Origin: an uncultured Tolumonas sp.
GTDB lineage: Bacteria > Pseudomonadota > Gammaproteobacteria > Enterobacterales > Aeromonadaceae
Length of the DNA stretch: 57,500 nucleotides
Direction: 5' to 3'
Assembly (NCBI RefSeq): GCF_963556105.2
Contig: NZ_OY829944.1
Span: 245,001 to 302,500, forward strand
The position numbers were made by a program, and so were the translations under genes. Below, piece after piece: positions 8,968 to 19,679 of this stretch (position 1 is its first letter; each line of letters starts with the position of its first letter). The notes under the pieces were generated by a model, which saw only the letters and a program-made list of their open reading frames with translations, did not search any database and was not told the origin of the DNA.

Positions 8968-9879
8968 ATGCGTCATCTGTTAGATACCACGGAATTTAAT
9001 AAAGAAGAGTTAGAAACCCTGATCGCCTTAGGTCGGGATATGAAAGCCAAGCCTGCAGACTATCGTACCGGCTTAGCAGGCAAAAATATCGTCACACTGT
9101 TTGAAAAACAGTCGCTGCGTACTCGTGTGACCTTTGACATAGGTATCAATCGTCTCGGCGGTCATGCCGTTTATCTGGATCAACAGAATGGCGCCATGGG
9201 GCAGCGTGAGTCGGTGAAAGATTTTGCCGCTAATCTGTCCCGCTGGTGTGATGGTATTGTGGCGCGTGTATTTGACCACAAAACACTGCAAGGTTTGCGC
9301 GAACATGGCAGCGTGCCGGTCGTGAATTCGCTGTGTAACCTATATCATCCATGCCAGGCGCTGGCCGATTTTATGACTATTGCCGAAAACTACACCGATC
9401 TGAGCAAGGTAAAACTGGCTTATCTGGGGGAAGGCAACAACGTCGCGCATTCACTGCTGATCACCGGTGCAATTTTGGGGACTGATGTGACCGTAGTTTC
9501 ACCGAAGGGCTCAGGTCCGGATGCGCAGATCTTCAATTTGGCGGCCGAATTGGCACGTAAATCCGGCGCTAAACTGGCGGTAACGGATAACTGTAGTGAC
9601 ATTCGCGGTTTTGATGTCGCTTATACCGATACCTGGGTTTCGATGGGTGATAACACGCCAATGGAAGCGGTCATTGACAAATACATGCCATACCAGATCA
9701 ATCAGGCGTTGCTGGATAACACCGGTATCCGTCATGTGTTGCATTGCCAGCCGGCACACCGGGAACTGGAAATTACCTCCGAGGTGATGGATGGCCCATC
9801 GTCGCTGATCATGGATGAGGCGGAAAATCGCATGCATATCCAGAATGCCATCTTGTATACCTTGATCAATCAAGCGTAA
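8968..9879 (+). CDS. argF: ornithine carbamoyltransferase
   Basis: A 303-aa enzyme joining carbamoyl phosphate to ornithine to give citrulline. The carbamoyl-phosphate loop reads SLRTRVTF (common in this subgroup, in place of STRTR); YHPCQALADFMT and the ornithine-side TDTWVSMGD are present. The normally invariant HCLP motif reads HCQP (followed by AHRE), so a Leu in the active-site loop is replaced by Gln. ATG 8968 is chosen over the GTG one codon earlier; AAGGAG is 10 nt upstream. Followed by a terminator rather than by argG. Confidence 0.93.
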   Translation: MRHLLDTTEFNKEELETLIALGRDMKAKPADYRTGLAGKNIVTLFEKQSLRTRVTFDIGINRLGGHAVYLDQQNGAMGQRESVKDFAANLSRWCDGIVARVFDHKTLQGLREHGSVPVVNSLCNLYHPCQALADFMTIAENYTDLSKVKLAYLGEGNNVAHSLLITGAILGTDVTVVSPKGSGPDAQIFNLAAELARKSGAKLAVTDNCSDIRGFDVAYTDTWVSMGDNTPMEAVIDKYMPYQINQALLDNTGIRHVLHCQPAHRELEITSEVMDGPSSLIMDEAENRMHIQNAILYTLINQA

Positions 9880-9892
9880 ATTTCTCGAATCT

Positions 9893-9919
9893 AAAGGAGC
9901 CGTCGAGGCTCCTTTTTCT
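9893..9919 (+). terminator. terminator after argF
   Basis: A stem AAAGGAGCC/GGCTCCTTT with a 5-nt loop runs directly into T5-C-T2, 14 nt after the argF stop. It separates argF from argH, which starts 56 bp later. Confidence 0.88.
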
Positions 9920-9974
9920 TGCTCAGTAACAGATGTACACTGGCGACAGTGAAGAATTTAGAAAGGAACCTGAC

Positions 9975-11360
9975 ATGGCTTTATGGGGTGGACGTTTCAG
10001 CCAGGCCGCTGATACTCGATTCAAACAATTCAACGACTCACTGCGCTTCGATTATCGTCTGGCAGAGCAGGATATTGTCGGTTCCATCGGTTGGTCAAAA
10101 GCGCTGGTTAGCGTGGGCATTCTAACTGCAGATGAACAAGTAAAACTGGAAGCAGCGCTACTGACCTTGAAAGCAGAAGTTGAAGCGGATCCTGAACAAA
10201 TTCTGCGTTCTGATGCCGAAGATATTCATTCCTGGGTGGAAGGCAAACTGATTGAGCGCGTCGGTGATCTGGGTAAGAAATTGCACACTGGCCGTAGCCG
10301 TAACGATCAGGTCGCAACCGATCTGAAATTGTGGTGTAAACAGCAGGGCAACTTGTTGTTGGAAAGTATCCACGGTTTGCAAAGTAAATTAGTGGCAACA
10401 GCACGTCAGTATCAAACCACCGTATTACCGGGTTACACCCATCTGCAACGTGCGCAACCAGTGACATTTTCTCACTGGGCATTAGCCTATGTGGAAATGC
10501 TGGATCGCGACTACTCCCGCCTGCAGGATGCACTGAAACGTCTGAACACTAGCCCGCTAGGTTCAGGTGCACTAGCGGGTACAGCTTATCCGATTAACCG
10601 CCAAGCGTTAGCGCTGGATCTTGGTTTTGAACGTGCCACCCGCAATAGCTTAGATTCCGTCTCTGATCGTGACCATGCCATTGAACTGATGAGCACTGCG
10701 GCGCTGTCCATGATTCACCTGTCACGCTTTGCTGAAGATCTGATTTTCTATGCCTCTGGCGAGGCTGGCTTTGTCGAGTTATCCGATAAAGTCACTTCTG
10801 GCTCATCACTGATGCCACAGAAGAAAAACCCAGATGCATTAGAGCTGATCCGTGGCAAAACTGGGCGTGTGGCGGGAGCCCTGAACGGCATGCTGATGAC
10901 ACTGAAGGCGTTGCCGCTGGCTTACAATAAAGACATGCAGGAAGATAAAGAAGGCTTGTTTGATGCGCTGGATACCTGGCATGACTGCTTAGATATGGCG
11001 CAGCTGGTGCTGGAAGATCTGAAAGTTAACGAACCGGTCACCAAAGCAGCGGCAATGGGCGGTTATTCTAACGCGACTGAATTGGCTGATTATTTGGTTG
11101 CAAAGGGTATTCCATTCCGCGAAGCACATCATATTGTCGGCGAAGCGGTTGTGTACGCGATTACCCAGCAAAAACCACTGGAAAATCTCACTGTTGCTGA
11201 ATTTCAACAGTTCAACACGGTAATTGCTGATGATGTGTATCCAATCCTGTCGTTGGAATCAACACTGGCTAAACGTCAGGCGTTAGGCGGTGTATGTGCC
11301 GAACAAATCGCCCATGCACTACAGCAAGCCGAAGCGCACTTGGCTGCGCGCGTATTCTGA
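9975..11360 (+). CDS. argH: argininosuccinate lyase
   Basis: A 461-aa member of the fumarase/aspartase superfamily that splits argininosuccinate into arginine and fumarate, the last step of the pathway. [13 protein letters not shown] at the start, [13 protein letters not shown], and the signature [12 protein letters not shown] (flexible loop with the catalytic Ser) near residue 280 match E. coli ArgH. Start 9975 is set by this alignment and by AAAGGA 8 nt upstream; a 14-codon in-frame extension is not supported. It is not fused to an ArgA-like domain as in Vibrio. argG is absent next to it. Confidence 0.96.
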   Translation: MALWGGRFSQAADTRFKQFNDSLRFDYRLAEQDIVGSIGWSKALVSVGILTADEQVKLEAALLTLKAEVEADPEQILRSDAEDIHSWVEGKLIERVGDLGKKLHTGRSRNDQVATDLKLWCKQQGNLLLESIHGLQSKLVATARQYQTTVLPGYTHLQRAQPVTFSHWALAYVEMLDRDYSRLQDALKRLNTSPLGSGALAGTAYPINRQALALDLGFERATRNSLDSVSDRDHAIELMSTAALSMIHLSRFAEDLIFYASGEAGFVELSDKVTSGSSLMPQKKNPDALELIRGKTGRVAGALNGMLMTLKALPLAYNKDMQEDKEGLFDALDTWHDCLDMAQLVLEDLKVNEPVTKAAAMGGYSNATELADYLVAKGIPFREAHHIVGEAVVYAITQQKPLENLTVAEFQQFNTVIADDVYPILSLESTLAKRQALGGVCAEQIAHALQQAEAHLAARVF

Positions 11361-11385
11361 TTGCGTATTTAAACGTTAATGCTGG

Positions 11386-11407
11386 AAGGGGCGTAAGCCC
11401 CTTTTTC
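11386..11407 (+). terminator. terminator after argH
   Basis: A stem AAGGGGC/GCCCCTT with loop GTAA is followed by T5, 25 nt past the argH stop, isolating the arginine genes from the S10 operon promoter. Confidence 0.9.
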
Positions 11408-11444
11408 TATTTTGAAAATCTGAATATAAAAACACCAACATCGC

Positions 11445-11472
11445 TTGCACTGGCAAAGTAAAACCGTATAAT
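11445..11472 (+). promoter_or_regulatory. S10 operon promoter
   Basis: TTGCAC (-35, 11445-11450) and a perfect TATAAT (-10, 11467-11472) are separated by 16 bp. It is ~170 nt upstream of rpsJ and just after the argH terminator, where the promoter of the S10 operon is expected. Confidence 0.85.
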
Positions 11473-11478
11473 ACACGA

Positions 11479-11955
<477 letters not shown>

Positions 11956-11977
11956 TTCGGAAAGAGGTTGATAGACA

Positions 11978-12616
11978 ATGACTCTCGGTCTTGTAGGTCG
12001 CAAACTGGGTATGACTCGCGTCTTCACTGAAGACGGCGTATCTATTCCAGTGACTGTTATTGAAGTAGAAGCCAACCGTGTTACCCAGCTGAAAACTCTG
12101 GAAACTGACGGTTACACCGCTGTTCAAGTAACTACCGGTGTTAAAAAGGCAAGCCGCCTGACTAAAGCTGAAGCTGGCCATTTCGCCAAAGCTGAAGTAG
12201 AAGCAGGTCGCGGTCTGTGGGAATTCCGTTTGAATGACGGCGAAGGTGCTGACTTAACTGTTGGTTCTGAGCTGAAAGTCGACATTTTCGCTGACGTTAA
12301 AAAAGCAGACGTTACTGGTGTCTCTAAAGGTAAAGGCTTTGCTGGCGTTGTTAAACGTTGGAACTTCCGCACCCAAGACATGACCCATGGTAACTCGCGT
12401 TCACATCGTGTTCCGGGTTCTATCGGTCAAAACCAGTCTCCGGGTAAAGTGTTCAAAGGCAAAAAAATGGCTGGCCATTTGGGTTGTGAACGTGTAACCG
12501 TTCAGAGCCTGGATATTGTGCGCGTTGATGTTGAACGTAACCTGCTGCTCATCAAAGGTGCAGTTCCAGGTGCGACCAACGGCGACGTTATCGTCAAGCC
12601 TGCCGTTAAAGCGTAA
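11978..12616 (+). CDS. rplC: 50S ribosomal protein L3
   Basis: A 212-aa early-assembly protein of the large subunit that binds near the 3' end of 23S and reaches the peptidyl transferase centre. [13 protein letters not shown] at the start and [21 protein letters not shown] in the tip loop are diagnostic. The Gln in GQNQ is the residue methylated by PrmB in E. coli. It lies 22 bp after rpsJ with AGAGG upstream and 17 bp before rplD. Confidence 0.98.
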   Translation: MTLGLVGRKLGMTRVFTEDGVSIPVTVIEVEANRVTQLKTLETDGYTAVQVTTGVKKASRLTKAEAGHFAKAEVEAGRGLWEFRLNDGEGADLTVGSELKVDIFADVKKADVTGVSKGKGFAGVVKRWNFRTQDMTHGNSRSHRVPGSIGQNQSPGKVFKGKKMAGHLGCERVTVQSLDIVRVDVERNLLLIKGAVPGATNGDVIVKPAVKA

Positions 12617-12633
12617 CGTCTGAGGAGATAGTA

Positions 12634-13239
12634 ATGGAATTGGTATTGAAAGACGCGCAGAGCGCTCTTCAGGTTTCCGAAACTACCTTCGGTCGTGAGT
12701 TCAACGAAGCTCTGGTTCACCAGGTAGTCGTTGCTTATGCTGCTGGCGCCCGTCAGGGTACTCGCGCGCAGAAGACTCGCTCTGAAGTGTCTGGCGGCGG
12801 TAAAAAACCGTGGCGTCAGAAAGGTACTGGCCGTGCTCGTGCTGGTACTATCCGCTCTCCAATTTGGCGTGGCGGTGGTGTGACCTTTGCAGCTAAACCG
12901 CAAGATCACAGCCAAAAAGTGAACCGTAAAATGTATCGCGGTGCGATCCAAAGCATTCTGTCTGAGCTGGTTCGTCAGGATCGTCTGGTAGTTGTAGAGA
13001 AATTTGGTGTTGACGCTCCGAAAACTAAAGAGCTGCTGACCAAACTGCAAGCACTGGATCTGAAAGACGTGCTGATCGTTACCCCAGAAGTTGAAGAAAA
13101 TCTGTTCCTGGCTGCACGCAACTTGTACAAAGTTGACGTTCGCGACGTAACAGGTATTGATCCGGTTAGCCTGATCGCCTTCGACAAGGTACTGATGACT
13201 GCTGATGCAGTGAAGCAAATCGAGGAGATGCTGGCATGA
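12634..13239 (+). CDS. rplD: 50S ribosomal protein L4
   Basis: A 201-aa large-subunit protein whose extended loop lines the exit tunnel. The loop is the basic, glycine-rich [18 protein letters not shown] segment around residues 55-72. In gammaproteobacteria free L4 represses its own operon through the S10 leader, and such a leader is present upstream here. GAGGAG precedes the ATG. The stop overlaps the rplW start (ATGA), suggesting translational coupling. Confidence 0.98.
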   Translation: MELVLKDAQSALQVSETTFGREFNEALVHQVVVAYAAGARQGTRAQKTRSEVSGGGKKPWRQKGTGRARAGTIRSPIWRGGGVTFAAKPQDHSQKVNRKMYRGAIQSILSELVRQDRLVVVEKFGVDAPKTKELLTKLQALDLKDVLIVTPEVEENLFLAARNLYKVDVRDVTGIDPVSLIAFDKVLMTADAVKQIEEMLA

Positions 13240-13541
13240 TCCGTGAAGAGCGTCTACTGAAAGTTCTGAAGGCTCCGCACATCTCTGAAAAGAGCACCAT
13301 GGTAGCTGAAAAACTGAACACTATCGTGTTTAAAGTTGCTACTGATGCTTCTAAAGCAGAAATCAAAGCGGCAGTTGAAAAACTGTTCGAAGTTAAGGTT
13401 GAAGCTGTTCGTACCTTGAACGTTGTTGGCAAGACCAAACGTACTGGTTCACGCATGGGCCGTCGTTCCGACTGGAAAAAAGCCTACGTGACTCTGGTTG
13501 AAGGTCAAGACATCGACTTCGTGGGCGGCGCTGCCGAGTAA
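13236..13541 (+). CDS. rplW: 50S ribosomal protein L23
   Basis: A 101-aa protein at the tunnel exit, docking site for trigger factor and SRP. The N-terminal [17 protein letters not shown] and the conserved VFKV and [11 protein letters not shown] segments identify it. It overlaps the rplD stop by 4 nt. The stop is followed by a 14-bp gap containing AGAGGAA for rplB. Confidence 0.98.
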   Translation: MIREERLLKVLKAPHISEKSTMVAEKLNTIVFKVATDASKAEIKAAVEKLFEVKVEAVRTLNVVGKTKRTGSRMGRRSDWKKAYVTLVEGQDIDFVGGAAE

Positions 13542-13555
13542 GAGGAATTTAAAAA

Positions 13556-14377
13556 ATGGCAATCGTAAAATGTAAGCCTACCTCTCCGGGCCGTCGTCAC
13601 GTCGTTAAGATCGTCACACCGGAGCTGCATAAAGGTAAACCGTTTGCTGGTCTGCTGGAAGAAAAACGCAAGACTGGCGGTCGTAACAACAACGGCCGTA
13701 TCACTACCCGTCATATCGGTGGTGGTCACAAACAGCATTATCGTCTGATTGACTTCAAACGCAACAAAGACGGTATCCCAGCTAAGATCGAGCGTCTGGA
13801 ATACGATCCAAACCGTTCTGCTAACATCGCTCTGGTGTTGTACGCAGATGGCGAACGTCGTTATATTCTGGCACCAAAAAATCTGAAAGCTGGTGATCCT
13901 ATCGTTTCTGGTGTGGATGCTGCAATCAAACCTGGTAACGCGCTGCCTATGCGTAATATCCCGGTTGGTACTACTGTTCACGCAGTAGAAATGAAACCAG
14001 GTAAAGGCGCACAGATCGCTCGTTCTGCTGGTGCTAGCGTACAGATCCTCGCTCGTGAAGGTGCATATGTAACCTTACGTCTGCGTTCAGGCGAAGTGCG
14101 TAAAGTATTGGCTGAATGCCGTGCTACTGTTGGTGAAGTTGGCAATGCTGAGCATATGCTGCGTCAATTGGGTAAAGCCGGTGCTAACCGCTGGCGTGGT
14201 GTTCGTCCTACCGTTCGTGGTATGGCGATGAACCCAGTTGACCATCCACACGGTGGTGGTGAGGGTCGCAATAAAGGTATCCAGCCTGTATCTCCTTGGG
14301 GTACTCCGGCTAAAGGCTACCGCACCCGTAGCAACAAGCGCACTGACAAGTACATCGTACGTCGTCGTAATAAGTAA
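13556..14377 (+). CDS. rplB: 50S ribosomal protein L2
   Basis: A 273-aa protein needed for subunit association and peptidyl transferase function. The C-terminal signature [17 protein letters not shown] contains the functionally important His (His229 in E. coli). [16 protein letters not shown] marks the N terminus. AGAGGA is 9 nt before the ATG. Fifth gene of the S10 operon, 21 bp upstream of rpsS. Confidence 0.98.
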   Translation: MAIVKCKPTSPGRRHVVKIVTPELHKGKPFAGLLEEKRKTGGRNNNGRITTRHIGGGHKQHYRLIDFKRNKDGIPAKIERLEYDPNRSANIALVLYADGERRYILAPKNLKAGDPIVSGVDAAIKPGNALPMRNIPVGTTVHAVEMKPGKGAQIARSAGASVQILAREGAYVTLRLRSGEVRKVLAECRATVGEVGNAEHMLRQLGKAGANRWRGVRPTVRGMAMNPVDHPHGGGEGRNKGIQPVSPWGTPAKGYRTRSNKRTDKYIVRRRNK

Positions 14378-14677
<300 letters not shown>

Positions 14678-14687
14678 GGGATAAATG

Positions 14688-15032
14688 ATGGAAGCTATCG
14701 CTAAACACCGTTTTGCCCGGACTTCTGCACAGAAAGCCCGCCTGGTTGCTGATCAGGTCCGTGGCTTGCCTGTGGATCGGGCCTTGAACCTGTTGGCTTT
14801 CAGCCCGAAAAAGGCTGCTGAGCTGATCAAAAAGGTTCTGGAGTCTGCTGTTGCTAATGCTGAGCATAACGAAGGCGCGGATATCGACACTCTGAAAGTG
14901 CAAACTATCATGGTTGACGAAGGTCCATCTCTGAAGCGTATTCGTGCTCGTGCTAAAGGCCGTGCAGACCGTATCGTCAAGCGTACTGCTCACATCACTG
15001 TGGTAGTATCAGACGCTAAGGCTGGGAGATAA
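14688..15032 (+). CDS. rplV: 50S ribosomal protein L22
   Basis: A 114-aa protein whose beta-hairpin ([18 protein letters not shown], near residues 80-97) lines the exit tunnel at the constriction with L4; changes here give macrolide resistance in other species, but the sequence looks wild type. Two adjacent ATG codons occur (14685 and 14688). I prefer the second because it aligns with E. coli METIAKHR and gives better spacing from AAGGG. Confidence 0.95.
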   Translation: MEAIAKHRFARTSAQKARLVADQVRGLPVDRALNLLAFSPKKAAELIKKVLESAVANAEHNEGADIDTLKVQTIMVDEGPSLKRIRARAKGRADRIVKRTAHITVVVSDAKAGR

Positions 15033-15035
15033 GCA

Positions 15036-15752
15036 ATGGGTCAGAAAGTTCATCCGAATGGTATCCGTTTAGGGATTACCAAGCCGTTTAACTCTACTTG
15101 GTATGCCAATACCAAAGAGTTTGCAGACAATCTGCACGGTGATTTTCAGGTGCGTCAGTATCTGACCAAAGAGCTGAAAGCAGCTTCTTTGTCTCGCATT
15201 GTTATTGAACGTCCAGCTAAAAGTATTCGCGTAACTATCCACACTGCCCGTCCAGGCGTAGTGATTGGTAAGAAAGGCGAAGATGTTGAAAAACTGCGCA
15301 AGCAAATCGCCAGCATCGCTGGTGTGCCTGCACAAATCAACATCGCTGAAGTTCGTAAGCCAGAGTTGGACTCTCAGCTGGTTGCTGACAGTATCTCCTC
15401 TCAGCTGGAACGTCGTGTTATGTTCCGTCGCGCTATGAAGCGTGCGGTTCAGAACGCAATGCGTCTGGGTGCTAAGGGTATCAAAGTTGAAGTTAGCGGC
15501 CGTTTAGGTGGTGCAGAAATCGCACGTACTGAATGGTATCGTGAAGGTCGTGTACCTCTGCACACACTGCGTGCAGACATTGACTATGCTACCTCTGAAG
15601 CACACACCACTTATGGTGTTATCGGTGTTAAGGTATGGATCTTCAAAGGTGAAGTTCTGGGCGGTCTGGCTGCTGTTACTGCTGCAGCTGCAGCTGCACA
15701 GCAAGAGCCGGCTCCTGCCAAGCCGAAACGCAAACCGCGTGGTGCTAAGTAA
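15036..15752 (+). CDS. rpsC: 30S ribosomal protein S3
   Basis: A 238-aa protein at the mRNA entry channel, part of the ribosomal helicase with S4 and S5. The KH-domain motif [17 protein letters not shown] (about residues 70-87) and the C-terminal [14 protein letters not shown] are clear. The tail is Ala-rich and then Lys/Arg/Pro-rich (from about residue 210), a variable extension found in many gammaproteobacteria. It starts 4 bp after rplV. Confidence 0.98.
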   Translation: MGQKVHPNGIRLGITKPFNSTWYANTKEFADNLHGDFQVRQYLTKELKAASLSRIVIERPAKSIRVTIHTARPGVVIGKKGEDVEKLRKQIASIAGVPAQINIAEVRKPELDSQLVADSISSQLERRVMFRRAMKRAVQNAMRLGAKGIKVEVSGRLGGAEIARTEWYREGRVPLHTLRADIDYATSEAHTTYGVIGVKVWIFKGEVLGGLAAVTAAAAAAQQEPAPAKPKRKPRGAK

Positions 15753-15765
15753 GGAGAACCGGTAA

Positions 15766-16179
15766 ATGTTGCAACCAAAGCGTACAAAGTTCCGTAAGGT
15801 TCACAAAGGCCGTAACCGCGGTCTGGCTAATGCAGGTAGCGATGTATCCTTCGGTACCTATGGTCTGAAAGCGGTAACTCGTGGCCAGCTGACAGCCCGT
15901 CAGATCGAAGCTGCACGTCGTGCGATGACTCGTGCTGTTAAGCGTCAAGGTAAAATTTGGATCCGTGTATTCCCGGACAAACCAATTACCGAGAAACCGC
16001 TTGAAGTGCGTATGGGTAAAGGTAAAGGTAACGTTGAATATTGGGTTGCCTTGATCCAGCCTGGCAAAGTGCTGTACGAGATGGACGGTGTACCAGAAGC
16101 GACAGCGCGTGAAGCATTTGCGCTGGCTGCGGCTAAACTGTCTGTTAAGACCACCTTTGTAATTCGGACGGCTATGTGA
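15766..16179 (+). CDS. rplP: 50S ribosomal protein L16
   Basis: A 137-aa protein near the A site and the GTPase-associated centre. [19 protein letters not shown] and the long conserved block [24 protein letters not shown], recognised in two parts, are diagnostic. GGAG lies ~9 nt upstream. Its TGA stop shares one base with the rpmC start (TGATG), so the two genes are probably translationally coupled. Confidence 0.98.
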   Translation: MLQPKRTKFRKVHKGRNRGLANAGSDVSFGTYGLKAVTRGQLTARQIEAARRAMTRAVKRQGKIWIRVFPDKPITEKPLEVRMGKGKGNVEYWVALIQPGKVLYEMDGVPEATAREAFALAAAKLSVKTTFVIRTAM

Positions 16180-16370
16180 TGAAAGCTCAAGATCTGCGTC
16201 AAAAAAGTGTGGAAGAGCTGAAAGCTGAATTGCTGGGTCTGCTGCGTGCGCAGTTTAATCTGCGTATTCAGAAGAGCACAGGTCAGCTGAACCAAACTCA
16301 CACTATCAAACAAGTACGTCGCGACATCGCGCGCGTTAAAACTGTACTGAACGAGAAGGCAGGTGCGTAA
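16179..16370 (+). CDS. rpmC: 50S ribosomal protein L29
   Basis: A 63-aa, two-helix protein at the tunnel exit beside L23. [18 protein letters not shown] and [17 protein letters not shown] match E. coli L29 (63 aa). I use the ATG at 16179, which overlaps the last base of the rplP stop; a GTG one codon earlier is less likely. The stop shares its last A with the rpsQ ATG (TAATG). Confidence 0.96.
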   Translation: MKAQDLRQKSVEELKAELLGLLRAQFNLRIQKSTGQLNQTHTIKQVRRDIARVKTVLNEKAGA

Positions 16371-16618
16371 TGACTGATCAAATCCGTACTCTGCAAGGTC
16401 GTGTAGTTAGTGACAAAATGGACAAGTCCATTACTGTAGCTATCGAGCGCAAGGTAAAACACCCAATGTATGGGAAAATTATCGTGCGCACGACCAAGCT
16501 GCATGTCCACGATGAAAACAACGAATGCAAGATTGGCGACCTGGTGGAAATCCGCGAGTGCCGTCCATTGTCCAAGACTAAGTCATGGACTCTGGTATCT
16601 GTTGTTGAAAAAGCCTAA
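16370..16618 (+). CDS. rpsQ: 30S ribosomal protein S17
   Basis: An 82-aa OB-fold primary binding protein of 16S r[21 protein letters not shown], the KHPMYGK segment and the C-terminal SKTKSWTLV motif identify it. It is the last gene of the S10 operon and is followed 22 bp later by a strong terminator. Confidence 0.98.
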   Translation: MTDQIRTLQGRVVSDKMDKSITVAIERKVKHPMYGKIIVRTTKLHVHDENNECKIGDLVEIRECRPLSKTKSWTLVSVVEKA

Positions 16619-16640
16619 TTTTTTAAATTAGGATAGGAAT

Positions 16641-16672
16641 ACGAACGGCTCGTAAGAGTCGTTCGTTTTTTT
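16641..16672 (+). terminator. S10 operon terminator
   Basis: An 11-bp stem (ACGAACGGCTC/GAGTCGTTCGT, one G-U pair, loop GTAA) is followed by T7. It separates the S10 and spc operons, which read in the same direction. Confidence 0.9.
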
Positions 16673-16676
16673 GGCT

Positions 16677-16704
16677 ATGACTTTTTCTGGTGCTGTGATA
16701 TTAT
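16677..16704 (+). promoter_or_regulatory. spc operon promoter
   Basis: An extended -10 element, TGaTATTAT (16696-16704), lies with a weak -35 (ATGACT, 4 of 6) 16 bp upstream, immediately after the S10 terminator and ~70 nt before rplN. This is where the spc promoter is found in E. coli. Confidence 0.65.
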
Positions 16705-16773
16705 GCCGCGCCTTTTGAAGGTAGCCAGATGCCCATTTTAATGTGGGAAGTAGTTATTTAGCGGAGCACTAAC

Positions 16774-17142
16774 ATGATCCAAATGCAAAGTATGCTGGAC
16801 GTCGCCGACAACTCCGGCGCACGCAGCGTAATGTGTATTAAGGTTCTGGGTGGTTCGCACCGCCGTTATGCCGGTGTCGGCGACATCATCAAAGTTTCCA
16901 TCAAAGAAGCAATTCCACGTGGAAAAGTTAAAAAAGGTGATGTTTATAATGCGGTGGTCGTTCGCACCCGTAAAGGCGTTCGCCGTCAAGATGGTTCTTT
17001 GATCCGCTTTGATCGCAACGCGGCTGTGCTGTTGAACAACCAACATCAGCCGATCGGTACTCGTATCTTCGGCCCAGTGACTCGTGAACTGCGTAATGAT
17101 AAGTTCATGAAGATCGTGTCCCTGGCCCCGGAAGTACTGTAA
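16774..17142 (+). CDS. rplN: 50S ribosomal protein L14
   Basis: A 122-aa protein at the subunit interface, contacting 16S helix 44 and the RsfS silencing factor. [22 protein letters not shown] and the C-terminal [16 protein letters not shown] are near-identical to E. coli (123 aa). First gene of the spc operon, with GCGGAG upstream of the ATG. Confidence 0.98.
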
Positions 17143-17154
17143 GGAGCACAGAAC

Positions 17155-17472
17155 ATGGCAGCAAAAATCCGTCGTGAAGACGAAGTAATTGTTTTGACCG
17201 GTAAAGACAAAGGCAAACGTGGCAAAGTCACTAAAGTCTTAGTTGAACAGGGCAAAGTAATTGTTGAAGGCATCAACGTGAAGAAAAAACATCAGAAGCC
17301 TGTTCCGGCTTTGGGTGTTGCTGGCGGTATCGTTAGCAAAGAAGCAGCGATTGATGTATCAAATGTAGCGCTTTTCAACCCTGCTACTGGCAAGGCTGAT
17401 CGCGTTGGTTTCCGATTTGAAGATGGTAACAAAGTTCGTTTCTTCAAATCTAACGGTGAACTTGTAAAGTAA
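17155..17472 (+). CDS. rplX: 50S ribosomal protein L24
   Basis: A 105-aa assembly initiator of the large subunit. The KOW motif is [17 protein letters not shown] near residues 8-24, followed by [19 protein letters not shown] precedes the ATG by 9 nt. It lies 12 bp after rplN and 13 bp before rplE. Confidence 0.98.
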   Translation: MAAKIRREDEVIVLTGKDKGKRGKVTKVLVEQGKVIVEGINVKKKHQKPVPALGVAGGIVSKEAAIDVSNVALFNPATGKADRVGFRFEDGNKVRFFKSNGELVK

Positions 17473-17485
17473 TTGGAGTTTAACG

Positions 17486-18025
17486 ATGGCGAAACTGCAT
17501 GATACCTACAGACAAACTGTAGTCCAAGAACTGATGAAACAGTTCGGCTACAATTCTGTCATGCAAGTCCCTCGGATCGAGAAAATCACCCTGAATATGG
17601 GTGTCGGTGAAGCCTTGGCTGATAAAAAAGTACTGGAAAATGCTGCTGGTGATTTAGCTGCAATTTCTGGTCAGAAGCCACTGATCACCAAAGCGCGCAA
17701 ATCTGTTGCGGGCTTCAAGATTCGTGAAGGCTACCCGATCGGTTGTAAAGTAACCCTGCGCGGCGAGCGTATGTGGGAGTTTTTGGAGCGCTTGATTTGC
17801 ATCTCTATGCCACGTATTCGTGACTTCCGTGGTGTTAGTGCTAAGTCCTTTGATGGTCGTGGCAACTACTCTATGGGCGTACGTGAGCAAATCATCTTCC
17901 CCGAAATCGACTACGATAAAGTCGATAAAGTACGTGGTCTGGATATTACTATCACAACGACTGCGAAGACTGACGAGGAAGGCCGTGCTCTGCTGGCTGC
18001 CTTTAGCTTCCCATTCCGTAAGTAA
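17486..18025 (+). CDS. rplE: 50S ribosomal protein L5
   Basis: A 179-aa protein carrying 5S rRNA into the central protuberance with L18. [33 protein letters not shown] and the C-terminal FSFPFRK agree with E. coli L5 (179 aa). GGAG lies 10 nt before the ATG. Confidence 0.98.
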   Translation: MAKLHDTYRQTVVQELMKQFGYNSVMQVPRIEKITLNMGVGEALADKKVLENAAGDLAAISGQKPLITKARKSVAGFKIREGYPIGCKVTLRGERMWEFLERLICISMPRIRDFRGVSAKSFDGRGNYSMGVREQIIFPEIDYDKVDKVRGLDITITTTAKTDEEGRALLAAFSFPFRK

Positions 18026-18036
18026 GGTGTAGGGTT

Positions 18037-18342
18037 ATGGCAAAACTGTCCATGATTGCACGTGAAGATAAACGTGCAAAATTGATTGCAAAACACTTCG
18101 AGAAGCGTGCTGCACTGAAAGCGATCATCGCCGACGTGAATGCTTCTGATGAAGCTCGTTGGGACGCAGTGCTCAAGCTGCAACAACTGCCGCGTGACTC
18201 CAGCCCGAGCCGTCAACGTAATCGTTGCAATATCACAGGTCGTCCACATGGCTACCTGCGTAAATTCGGTCTTTGCCGCATCAAAGTGCGTGAGCACATG
18301 ATGAAAGGCGAAATTCCTGGCCTGAAAAAGGCTAGCTGGTAA
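18037..18342 (+). CDS. rpsN: 30S ribosomal protein S14 (zinc-independent form)
   Basis: A 101-aa protein of the 30S head. It is the long form lacking the CxxC...CxxC zinc motif: only two Cys occur, in [11 protein letters not shown] and KFGLCRIKV. The C-terminal [11 protein letters not shown] is typical. AAGGTG lies ~9 nt upstream. In order between rplE and rpsH. Confidence 0.98.
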   Translation: MAKLSMIAREDKRAKLIAKHFEKRAALKAIIADVNASDEARWDAVLKLQQLPRDSSPSRQRNRCNITGRPHGYLRKFGLCRIKVREHMMKGEIPGLKKASW

Positions 18343-18364
18343 TTAATCACGGGAGTTAAGACAC

Positions 18365-18757
18365 ATGAGCATGCAAGATCCGATCGCGGACATGCTGACC
18401 CGCATCCGCAACGGTCAGGCGGCCCACAAGGTTTCCGTCTCTATGCCTTCTTCCAAGCTGAAAGTAGCTATTGCTAATCTGCTGAAAGAAGAAGGTTATA
18501 TCGCTGATGTTAAAGTTAGCGGTGACGTTAAACCTGAACTGGAAATTGAACTGAAATATTTCCAGGGTAAGCCTGTTGTTGAGCTGATCCAGCGCGTAAG
18601 TCGCCCTGGTCTGCGTATTTATAAGAAACGTGGCGACCTGCCAAAGATCATTAATGGTCTGGGTATCGCTGTGGTTTCTACTTCTAAAGGTGTGATGACT
18701 GACCGTGCTGCGCGTAAAGCAGGCATGGGCGGTGAGATCATCTGCTACGTAGCGTAA
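18365..18757 (+). CDS. rpsH: 30S ribosomal protein S8
   Basis: A 130-aa protein that binds helix 21 of 16S rRNA. In E. coli S8 also represses the spc operon by binding the mRNA at the rplX/rplE boundary. [28 protein letters not shown] and [20 protein letters not shown] identify it. GGGAG precedes the ATG. Confidence 0.98.
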   Translation: MSMQDPIADMLTRIRNGQAAHKVSVSMPSSKLKVAIANLLKEEGYIADVKVSGDVKPELEIELKYFQGKPVVELIQRVSRPGLRIYKKRGDLPKIINGLGIAVVSTSKGVMTDRAARKAGMGGEIICYVA

Positions 18758-18768
18758 GGAGCTAGGAA

Positions 18769-19302
18769 ATGTCTCGTGTTGCGAAAGCACCTGTTACTAT
18801 TCCGGCTGGCGTGGAAGTAACCCTGAACGGCCAGGAAATAGCTGTTAAAGGTAAAAATGGCACCCTGAAGCGCATTCTGAACGCTGCAGTTATCGTCACC
18901 AAAGAAGAAAATGTGTTGAAGTTCGCACCTCAAGAAGGTGTGACTGGTGCTGACGCGCAGGCTGGTACTGCACGTGCACTGGTAAACAACATGGTTATTG
19001 GTGTTACTACTGGCTTCGAGCGCAAACTGGTGCTGGTTGGTGTAGGTTACCGTGCACAGGCTAAAGGTAAATCAGTTGGTTTGGCACTGGGTTTCTCCCA
19101 TCCAATCGACCACGAATTGCCTGAAGGTGTTACCGCTGAATGCCCGACACAGACTGAAATCGTACTGAAAGGTGCCGATAAAGCTCTGTTAGGTCAAGTT
19201 GCAGCTGACATCCGCGCTTATCGTAGCCCGGAGCCTTACAAAGGCAAAGGTGTACGCTATTCAGACGAAGTTGTGCGTACTAAAGAAGCTAAGAAGAAGT
19301 AA
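18769..19302 (+). CDS. rplF: 50S ribosomal protein L6
   Basis: A 177-aa protein near the GTPase centre. The two tandem L6 domains are visible; the C-terminal signature [18 protein letters not shown] is at about residues 151-168. AAGGAG precedes the ATG. Length matches E. coli (177). Confidence 0.98.
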   Translation: MSRVAKAPVTIPAGVEVTLNGQEIAVKGKNGTLKRILNAAVIVTKEENVLKFAPQEGVTGADAQAGTARALVNNMVIGVTTGFERKLVLVGVGYRAQAKGKSVGLALGFSHPIDHELPEGVTAECPTQTEIVLKGADKALLGQVAADIRAYRSPEPYKGKGVRYSDEVVRTKEAKKK

Positions 19303-19311
19303 GGTAACACT

Positions 19312-19665
19312 ATGGACAAGAAAGCAGCTCGTATCCGTCGTGCTACTAAAGCACGTCGTAAAATGCTGGAACTGGGCGCGACTCGTCTGGTGGTTCACCG
19401 TACTCCGCGTCATATTTATGCGCAGGTTATCGCTGCAAGCGGTGCAGAAGTTTTAGCTTCTGCATCTACTGTAGAGTCAACCATTCGTGAGCAAGTGAAA
19501 TACACCGGTAATGCCGATGCGGCCGCCGCGGTGGGTAAAGCAATTGCAGAGCGTGCTCTGGCAAAAGGTATTACCACTGTAGCGTTCGATCGCTCTGGGT
19601 TCCAATATCATGGTCGCGTAGCCGCACTGGCTACTGCTGCACGTGAAGCTGGTCTTCAGTTCTAA
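19312..19665 (+). CDS. rplR: 50S ribosomal protein L18
   Basis: A 117-aa 5S rRNA-binding protein of the central protuberance. [17 protein letters not shown] (basic N-terminal tail), [15 protein letters not shown] and the C-terminal [20 protein letters not shown] (read as two motifs) are diagnostic. AAGGT precedes the ATG by 7 nt. Confidence 0.98.
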   Translation: MDKKAARIRRATKARRKMLELGATRLVVHRTPRHIYAQVIAASGAEVLASASTVESTIREQVKYTGNADAAAAVGKAIAERALAKGITTVAFDRSGFQYHGRVAALATAAREAGLQF

Positions 19666-19679
19666 GCCAGGAGTCGACA

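Noticed and set aside
10108-10533. 141-codon ORF antisense to argH
   Set aside because: Lies wholly inside the conserved argH coding sequence on the other strand; no start context, typical shadow frame.
12502-13218. 238-codon ORF antisense to rplC/rplD
   Set aside because: A by-product of codon bias in the two ribosomal genes; no independent evidence.
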